From: Bacteroidales bacterium
GTDB taxonomy: Bacteria; Bacteroidota; Bacteroidia; Bacteroidales; WCHB1-69
Assembly: GCA_017618435.1 (NCBI GenBank)
Contig: JAFZUH010000065.1
Coordinates: 1-11,932, forward strand
Direction of reading: 5' to 3'
DNA length: 11,932 bases
Within the stretch, counting starts at the first letter, position 1, and each line of letters begins with the position of its first letter. The translations under genes were made by a program, and so were the position numbers. The notes beneath the pieces were generated by a model. The model was not told the DNA's origin, did not search any database, and saw only the letters and a program-made list of their open reading frames with translations. Positions 7,390 through 11,932 of this stretch are shown in pieces.

Positions 7390-8211
7390 ATGAATAGAGA
7401 ACAATTAATTGCCGTTATCAATAAAAAAAAGACATTCCTTTGTGTGGGATTGGATACTGATTTGACAAAAATTCCCGCTTTTTTGTTGGAAAAAGATGAT
7501 CCTGTTTTTGAATTTAACAAAGCCATTGTTGATGCAACATTGCCTTTCACATTAGCCTACAAACCCAATCTTGCTTTCTACGAGTCCCAAGGTTGGAAAG
7601 GTTTGTTGAGTTTGGAAAAAACAGTACAATATATTCGTCAAAAAAGCGAAGAAGTATTTCTGATTGCCGACGCCAAACGCGGTGATATAGGCAACACCTC
7701 CACCCAATATGCCAAATCATTTTTCGGACAGGAAGACAAACGTCTGAACTATGATGCCGTAACCGTAGCCCCATATATGGGCGAAGACAGCGTAAAACCG
7801 TTTTTGGAATTTAAAGACAACTGGGTGGTGCTTTTGGCTTTGACTTCAAACAAAGGGGCAGACAATTTCCAGCGGTTGTCTGTTGGTAACAAACAATTGT
7901 TTGAACAGGTTTTGGAAACTTCCAGACAATGGGCAGATGAAAAACAAATGATGTATGTTGTAGGAGCCACACAAGCCGATATGCTCACCCAAGTAAGAAA
8001 TATTGTTCCCGATAATTTTTTGTTGATACCCGGGGTCGGTGCACAAGGCGGAAGCTTGGAAGCCGTTGTCAAATATGGTTTAAACAACGATTGCGGCCTT
8101 ATTGTTAATTCTTCCAGAGGAATTATCTATGCCGACAACACCAAAGATTTTGCCGGCAGAGCCGCACAGGAAGCGGAAAAAATACAAAAACAAATGGCAT
8201 TATATTTATAA
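7390..8211 (+). CDS. pyrF: PyrF, orotidine 5'-phosphate decarboxylase (subfamily 2)
   Basis: This 273-residue enzyme converts OMP to UMP, the last step of de novo pyrimidine synthesis. It is of the longer subfamily 2 type. Motifs: CVGLDTD near 18-24, the catalytic DAKRGDI at 94-100 with D94, K96 and D99, APYMGEDS at 127-134, the phosphate-binding PGVGAQGG at 214-221, and SSRGIIYA at 241-248. I chose the ATG at 7390 (MNREQL start). An in-frame ATG at 7363 would overlap the ispH end by 16 nt and add nine residues that look non-conserved. It is the third protein gene of the tRNA-ftsY-ispH-pyrF unit; I see no promoter of its own. Confidence 0.95.
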   Translation: MNREQLIAVINKKKTFLCVGLDTDLTKIPAFLLEKDDPVFEFNKAIVDATLPFTLAYKPNLAFYESQGWKGLLSLEKTVQYIRQKSEEVFLIADAKRGDIGNTSTQYAKSFFGQEDKRLNYDAVTVAPYMGEDSVKPFLEFKDNWVVLLALTSNKGADNFQRLSVGNKQLFEQVLETSRQWADEKQMMYVVGATQADMLTQVRNIVPDNFLLIPGVGAQGGSLEAVVKYGLNNDCGLIVNSSRGIIYADNTKDFAGRAAQEAEKIQKQMALYL

Positions 8212-8238
8212 TATTTGCAAAGACAAATCAGATAAATA

Positions 8239-8543
8239 ATGAAACGAATTATTTTATTTTCAGTATTTGCAAGCCTATTGGTTTTTACGGGTTGCAAAAA
8301 AGAGATTGTCATCACGGGCAAATCCAATAATGAATCTTTGGGAAAGGTATTGGGTGACGGCAAATATGCCCGAGGAACAGAAGTGAAATTGCAAGCCAAC
8401 CCCACGTCAAGTCTTTATCGATTTGCCAAGTGGGAAGATGGCATGATGCCGCCCCACAATGTCGTGTTGCATATCGTTTATATATAAGTCCTACAGTAAG
8501 AGCAGATAGTTTTGGATTCCGCTTAGTTATGTCTGCAGACTAA
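8239..8543 (+). pseudogene. Remnant of an InlB-repeat lipoprotein with FGE/SUMF1 domain (internal deletion plus frameshift)
   Basis: The intact frame 8239-8487 gives 82 residues. It has a lipoprotein signal peptide with lipobox FTGC (C19), followed by KSNNES, then a GKVLGDGKYARGTEVKL segment and a YRFAKWEDG strand, the pattern of divergent InlB B-repeats. After WEDG the frame yields an unrelated tail and stops at 8485. In the next frame, 8448-8543 encodes CRVAYR followed by GFRLVMSAD and a natural stop, which is the normal C-terminus of formylglycine-generating-enzyme/SUMF1 domains. Bacteroidetes commonly join such N- and C-terminal parts in one longer lipoprotein, so I infer that one deletion with a junction near 8437-8445 removed the middle and broke the frame. 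Alternatively the 82-residue lipoprotein may still be made. It lies 27 nt after pyrF and is followed by a terminator. Confidence 0.72.
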
Positions 8544-8564
8544 AACAAAATTTACCGATACAAG

Positions 8565-8600
8565 AAAAAGACTTAATTGCATTTGATTAAGTCTTTTTTT
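8565..8600 (+). terminator. Intrinsic terminator after the ftsY-ispH-pyrF unit
   Basis: GACTTAAT (8570-8577) pairs with ATTAAGTC (8586-8593) around an 8-nt loop. The stem is extended by AAAAA (8565-8569) against the first Ts of a long T run. The A-tract/T-tract symmetry would also allow function on the other strand, but no minus-strand gene ends here. Confidence 0.8.
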
Positions 8601-8642
8601 TCTTTTTTTGTTTTTGCAAGCAAATTTATTTAATTTTTATGC

Positions 8643-8650
8643 TATCTTTG
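8643..8650 (+). promoter_or_regulatory. Bacteroidetes -7 promoter element (TATCTTTG) for gcvT
   Basis: A perfect TAnnTTTG octamer followed by C, 48 nt before the gcvT ATG and after the upstream terminator, so gcvT is an independent unit. A TTG at 8614-8616 is too far away (26 nt) to be a good -33 element. The predicted leader is about 40 nt, AT-rich, without a Shine-Dalgarno. Confidence 0.75.
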
Positions 8651-8698
8651 CATTTTGATATAATTTGATTATTCTTATAAAATTATTAAATATACGAT

Positions 8699-9793
8699 AT
8701 GAAAAGTACAGTATTTTGTCAAAAGCACATAGATTTAGGTGCAAAAATGGTTCCATTTGCAGGATTCAATATGCCTGTTCAATATGAAGGTTTGATACTT
8801 GAACACGAACATGTTCGTAAGGCTGTTGGTGTTTTTGATGTTTCTCACATGGGAGAAATTTGGGTTAGAGGTGCCAAAGCATTGGATTTTGTTCAATGGG
8901 TATCTTCAAACGATGCTTCTGTTTTGTCTGACGGAAAAGTACAATATTGTTGTTTCCCTAACGACAAAGGTGGTATTGTTGATGATTTTTTGACTTACAG
9001 AATCAAAGCGGACGAATATCTTTTAGTGGTAAATGCTGCTAATATAGATAAAGATTGGGCTTGGCTACAGGAACAAAACAAAAATTTCGGCGTAGAATTA
9101 TACAATGCTTCCGATGAAACATCTCAATTGGCTATACAAGGACCTTTGGCATTGAAGGCTATGCAAAAATTAACCGCAACACCTATAGAAGATATGGAAT
9201 ACTATACATTTAAATACTTGACATTTGCAGGTGTTCCCAATGTATTGCTTTCCACTACAGGCTATACAGGTTCCGGCGGTTGCGAAATTTATTTCAGAAA
9301 CGAAGATGCTTTTAAAATTTGGGACGCTGTATTTGAAGCAGGAAAAGAATTCAATATCAAACCTATCGGTTTGGGAGCAAGAGATACCCTTCGTTTGGAA
9401 ATGGGATTCTGCCTCTACGGACACGAAATCAACGATACCACTTCTCCAATAGAAGCAGGTTTGGGTTGGATAACCAAATTTGTTGACCACAAAAACTTTA
9501 TCAACAAAGCCAATTTGTTGAAACAAAAACAAGAAGGTGTTACAAGAAAAGTTATCGGTTTTGAAATGATTGACAGAGGTATTCCCCGTCAAGATTACGA
9601 AATTGTAGATGCAAATGGAAACCTTATCGGTAAAGTTTGCTCCGGCACACAAGGACCTTCTGTTCACAAAGCAATAGGAACCGCCTTGATAAAAGCAGAA
9701 TTTGCAAAAACAGGAACTGAAATCTTTGTAAAAATCAGAGAAAAGGCATTAAAAGCAGTTGTTGTTAAAATGCCATTCTATAAAGGTGAATAA
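8699..9793 (+). CDS. gcvT: GcvT, aminomethyltransferase (T protein of the glycine cleavage system)
   Basis: This 364-residue cytosolic enzyme takes the aminomethyl group from lipoylated H protein, transfers the methylene to tetrahydrofolate and releases ammonia. The full-length family pattern is present: an N-terminal PFAGFNMPVQYEG segment (19-31), FDVSHMGE (46-53), the catalytic-Asp region GGIVDDF (91-97, matching the D101 region of the E. coli enzyme), GYTGSGGCE (188-196), GLGARDTLRLE (224-234), PIEAGLGW (250-257) and SGTQGPS (315-321). The other glycine-cleavage genes (gcvH, gcvP) are not adjacent, so it is transcribed alone between its own -7 element and a strong terminator. There is no glycine riboswitch in the short leader. 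Confidence 0.97.
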   Translation: MKSTVFCQKHIDLGAKMVPFAGFNMPVQYEGLILEHEHVRKAVGVFDVSHMGEIWVRGAKALDFVQWVSSNDASVLSDGKVQYCCFPNDKGGIVDDFLTYRIKADEYLLVVNAANIDKDWAWLQEQNKNFGVELYNASDETSQLAIQGPLALKAMQKLTATPIEDMEYYTFKYLTFAGVPNVLLSTTGYTGSGGCEIYFRNEDAFKIWDAVFEAGKEFNIKPIGLGARDTLRLEMGFCLYGHEINDTTSPIEAGLGWITKFVDHKNFINKANLLKQKQEGVTRKVIGFEMIDRGIPRQDYEIVDANGNLIGKVCSGTQGPSVHKAIGTALIKAEFAKTGTEIFVKIREKALKAVVVKMPFYKGE

Positions 9794-9838
9794 TTTTCTT
9801 CATAGTTGAAATTATTTTTAATATTTTTTGATCATCTC

Positions 9839-9868
9839 AAGGGATAATTTTGAAATTATCCCTTTTTT
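9839..9868 (+). terminator. Intrinsic terminator of gcvT
   Basis: AAGGGATAATTT (9839-9850) and AAATTATCCCTT (9853-9864) are perfect complements, with the innermost pairs likely open to form the loop. The stem is followed immediately by a T run. It lies 45 nt after the gcvT stop. Confidence 0.9.
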
Positions 9869-9898
9869 ATTGGAACCAAATCTGCAAACTTTTCACAC

Positions 9899-9940
9899 AA
9901 AAAAAACCGTTCCAAACTTTCGTTTAAAACGGTCTTTTTT
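9899..9940. terminator. Bidirectional terminator between convergent gcvT and rpmA
   Basis: ACCGTT (9906-9911) pairs with AACGGT (9928-9933), and an inner stem AAAC/GTTT (9914-9917, 9922-9925) encloses a 4-nt loop. An A8 tract lies on the left and a CT6 tract on the right, so both strands give a hairpin followed by Us. On the minus strand it would end the rplU-rpmA transcript. On the plus strand it is a second barrier after gcvT. A further 7-bp hairpin without a T tract lies at 9945-9963, between this element and the rpmA stop. Confidence 0.8.
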
Positions 9941-9994
9941 ATTTTGTCAAGTTTGACTTGACACGATAAAATTCACTACTTTCTTTGACTAAAA

Positions 9995-10261
9995 TTAGTT
10001 AACTTCTGGTTCTGCAACGACAGAAATATAAGATTTTCCGCCTGCTTTCTTTTTAAATACTACGGTACCGTCAACCAAAGCAAACAAAGTATGGTCTTTG
10101 CCCATACCTACGTTAGTACCCGGATTGTGAACTGTACCTCTTTGACGTACTATAATATTTCCAGCAATACATTTTTGTCCACCAAAAATTTTGATTCCTA
10201 AACGTTTGCTTTCGGACTCTCTACCGTTCTGAGAACTACCAACTCCTTTTTTATGTGCCAT
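9995..10261 (-). CDS. rpmA: Ribosomal protein bL27
   Basis: This 88-residue large-subunit protein has an N-terminal tail that reaches the peptidyl-transferase centre. It shows the full family pattern: MAHKKGVGSSQNGRES, then KRLG, GNIIVRQRGT, NPGTNVGMGKDHTLFAL and DGTVVF. The start has no cleavable leader of the Firmicutes type. It follows rplU by 37 nt and shares its promoter, as in most bacteria. In many Bacteroidetes serS follows next, as I recall; here the pair is followed by terminators and convergent gcvT. Confidence 0.98.
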   Translation of the reverse strand: MAHKKGVGSSQNGRESESKRLGIKIFGGQKCIAGNIIVRQRGTVHNPGTNVGMGKDHTLFALVDGTVVFKKKAGGKSYISVVAEPEVN

Positions 10262-10298
10262 CGTTATTTATTTTTCTTGTTAAACCTTAAAGAATTAT

Positions 10299-10610
10299 TT
10301 ATCCGAGTATTTCATTGATTTGCAAACAAGTCAAATATTGACGGTGTCCGTTCAATGTTTGATACCCTTTTCTTCTTTTTTTCTTAAAAACCAATACTTT
10401 CTTTCCACGTAAGTGATTTACTACGGTAGCAGATACTTTTGCACCACCAACATTTGGCGTACCTACATTTACTTTACCGTCATTGTCAATCAACAATACG
10501 CTTTCAAAGTCCACTTTGGAACCTTCTTCAGCATTCAGGCGGTGAACAAAGATTTTTTGGTCTTTTTCAACCTTAAATTGTTGCCCTGCTATTTCTACTA
10601 TTGCGTACAT
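10299..10610 (-). CDS. rplU: Ribosomal protein bL21
   Basis: This 103-residue protein binds 23S rRNA in the large subunit. Family features seen: N-terminal MYAIVEIAGQQFKVE, the KVNVGTP and VNHLRGKKVLVFKKKRRK segments, and the C-terminal GHRQYLT followed by I-x-E-I. The length is standard. It is the first gene of the rplU-rpmA unit, with a -7 element 40 nt upstream. The leader is too short for a structured autoregulatory element. Confidence 0.98.
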   Translation of the reverse strand: MYAIVEIAGQQFKVEKDQKIFVHRLNAEEGSKVDFESVLLIDNDGKVNVGTPNVGGAKVSATVVNHLRGKKVLVFKKKRRKGYQTLNGHRQYLTCLQINEILG

Positions 10611-10649
10611 AATTTATTTTATTTATTTAGTTATATTTCGATTAGTTTG

Positions 10650-10657
10650 CAAAGATA
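10650..10657 (-). promoter_or_regulatory. Bacteroidetes -7 promoter element (TATCTTTG) for rplU-rpmA
   Basis: On the minus strand this reads TATCTTTG followed by CAAA, the same nonamer TATCTTTGC as before the tRNA and gcvT. It ends 39 nt before the rplU ATG, giving a leader of about 30-35 nt. It lies downstream of the trmN6 stop, so the ribosomal pair can be expressed independently of trmN6. Confidence 0.75.
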
Positions 10658-10734
10658 CAACTTTTTTCTTTATAAAAAACTATCCTTGTACCATTTACAC
10701 CTTGCTTTAACATATAACACTGATTATCAATTTA

Positions 10735-11439
10735 TTAAAATTTCAAATAAAACTCTTTTGTCAGATTTTTATACGCTTGTGTATATTCGTTGTTAATAGT
10801 TCTAATTATCACATTATCAATAACTTTATTTATTTTCTCCCTTGAAAACAGCAACATTGCCCTATTGGCATTTTTATTGGGTTTTGGATAAATTCTGCAT
10901 AATTTTTGACAAAAAAGCCCATTTCGGGAACAAATATTTTCAAAATTTTCAACAGAAGAATCGGGTAAAATTACAGCGAACTTTCCTTTGTTTGTCAATA
11001 ATTTACAAACAGAAAGCACTAAATCTTCAAATGACAAGGTCTGCGTATGTTTGCCTAAATTACGTTGTTCTATCGGGGACAACAACGCATGGTCGAAAAA
11101 CGGAGGATTGCTCACAATCAAATCAAATTGTTCTGTTGAAGACAAAACAAAATCTTTTAAAGATATATTCTTAAAATCCAATTGATTGGCGAAATCAGAC
11201 AATCGGGCATTTTCTTGTGCTTCTTCAACTGAAGGTTGATGAATATCTATTCCGACAATCCGACAATTGGACTTTTGGGCTAACATCATAGCAATAATGC
11301 CACAACCACAACCGATATCTAATATGTTTTGAGTTTGTGGAGCAATGTCTGTCCATGCCCCCAACAAAACGGCATCGGTTCCCACTTTTAGCGTTGAACG
11401 ATGATGATTAAGCGAAAAATGTTTAAATTCAAAATCCAT
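10735..11439 (-). CDS. trmN6: TrmN6-type tRNA1(Val) A37 N6-methyltransferase
   Basis: This 234-residue class I SAM-dependent methyltransferase probably adds N6-methyl to A37 of tRNA-Val (E. coli YfiC). Seen: an N-terminal FKHFSL segment, VGTDAVLLGAW at 19-29 (typical of this family), SAM-binding DIGCGCG at 41-47, an acidic GID at 63-65, and the adenine-N6 catalytic NPPF at 111-114. I chose the ATG at 11439, which gives MDFEFKHF. A TTG two codons upstream (11445) is in frame but less likely. The gene starts 29 nt after the upstream protease-like gene stops and is probably in its transcript. The exact target nucleotide is inferred from the family. Confidence 0.9.
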   Translation of the reverse strand: MDFEFKHFSLNHHRSTLKVGTDAVLLGAWTDIAPQTQNILDIGCGCGIIAMMLAQKSNCRIVGIDIHQPSVEEAQENARLSDFANQLDFKNISLKDFVLSSTEQFDLIVSNPPFFDHALLSPIEQRNLGKHTQTLSFEDLVLSVCKLLTNKGKFAVILPDSSVENFENICSRNGLFCQKLCRIYPKPNKNANRAMLLFSREKINKVIDNVIIRTINNEYTQAYKNLTKEFYLKF

Positions 11440-11468
11440 TTGCAATATTTGACGGGTTATTATATTTT

Positions 11469-11932
11469 TTATTCTTCGTCATTCCACAAATACACTTTTT
11501 TGTTTCCACTATCCCAAAACAAATGGTCAAAACGGCGGAAAAAATCCATACCAATGATATTTTTACTTCCTTTTCTAATACAAATATCTCGATATATTTC
11601 TGTGTCTATACTGACAGAATCAAAATAATATTTGGTAGTAGTAAAAGAACTATTATGACCGTAACTTGTTGTTTCTGAAGAATCAATTGGCATATAATTT
11701 TGAAACAGCAACGACAAATCAGAATCCGTTAAACACATATCCCAATCAACCATTCCCATATCCAACAAAATATTGTCATATACATTGTTGCCTATAACCA
11801 AATTAGTTAAAGGCTCTTTGGTTTTTGTATATGAAAAAGTGATATGTTTTTGTGGAATAATAGCTGTTTCGGAGACAGGTGTAATATTTACCGTATTATT
11901 ATTGAAGTTAAAATGCCAATTGGCGGCAGATA
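11469..11932 (-). CDS. Retropepsin-like aspartyl protease homologue, C-terminal part (5' end outside window)
   Basis: The frame is open from the right edge to the stop at 11469 (about 153 residues), and no ATG near the left part would make a sensible start. The segment LVIGNNVYDNILLDMG resembles the strand-turn before the catalytic triad of bacterial retropepsin-like proteases, and the C-terminal NIIGMDFFRRFDHLFWD followed by KVYLW matches the family's closing IIGMDFLRRF-type strand. The usual DTG/DSG is DMG here: the Asp is kept but the Thr/Ser is lost, so activity is doubtful. The N-terminal region, including any signal peptide, is outside. It is a hydrolase-fold assignment by pattern only; the substrate is unknown. 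Confidence 0.62.
   Translation of the reverse strand, partial: SAANWHFNFNNNTVNITPVSETAIIPQKHITFSYTKTKEPLTNLVIGNNVYDNILLDMGMVDWDMCLTDSDLSLLFQNYMPIDSSETTSYGHNSSFTTTKYYFDSVSIDTEIYRDICIRKGSKNIIGMDFFRRFDHLFWDSGNKKVYLWNDEE

Noticed and set aside
8651..8698. Glycine riboswitch before gcvT
   Set aside because: The leader is about 40 nt, AT-rich and unstructured, too short for a glycine aptamer.
9170..9667. Minus-strand 165-codon open frame inside gcvT
   Set aside because: It is antisense to a gcvT gene with clear motifs throughout, and the product is unrecognisable.
10658..10734. Terminator between trmN6 and rplU
   Set aside because: The spacer is AT-rich but has no hairpin followed by a T tract on the minus strand, so read-through is possible.

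Overview
The window looks like chromosomal DNA of a Bacteroidota member, probably Bacteroidales or a close relative. The evidence is: an identical TATCTTTGC box (the Bacteroidetes -7 element TAnnTTTG) before three transcription units, the absence of purine-rich Shine-Dalgarno sites, AT-rich spacers, and typical Bacteroidetes protein families (modular surface beta-helix proteins, InlB-repeat lipoproteins). The species cannot be named from this sequence alone.

Region 1 (1-5217, minus) is one uninterrupted reading frame of 1,739 codons. It starts with a signal peptide at 5217 and runs off the left edge without a stop. It encodes a large exported modular protein: a duplicated beta-sandwich plus Ig/CARDB-like module, then a first right-handed beta-helix, then a second beta-helix built from glycine-rich repeats like those of chlamydial polymorphic membrane proteins. 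Part of the second helix has an exact 28-residue period with one cysteine per unit. The C-terminus, where a type IX sorting domain would be expected, lies outside the window.

Region 2 (5218-5438) is a divergent spacer with a strong palindrome that resembles a dispersed intergenic repeat. A -7 promoter element there drives tRNA-Gly(CCC).

Region 3 (5439-8543, plus) holds tRNA-Gly, ftsY (SRP receptor), ispH (last step of the MEP isoprenoid pathway) and pyrF (last step of UMP synthesis), with gaps of 13, 3 and 11 nt, so it is probably one transcript. It ends in what I read as a pseudogene: a lipoprotein with an InlB-type repeat whose middle has been deleted, leaving a frameshifted C-terminal scrap of a formylglycine-generating-enzyme (FGE/SUMF1) domain. 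An intrinsic terminator follows.

Region 4 (8643-9868, plus) is gcvT with its own -7 promoter element and a strong terminator. Region 5 (9899-11932, minus) reads toward gcvT: a partial aspartyl-protease-like gene at the right edge, trmN6 (tRNA m6A methyltransferase), and then the ribosomal pair rplU-rpmA with its own promoter element and a bidirectional terminator facing gcvT.

Most of the window is housekeeping. The unusual parts are the giant repeat protein, the decayed InlB/FGE gene and the intergenic palindrome. I see no mobile element, CRISPR array or defence system.
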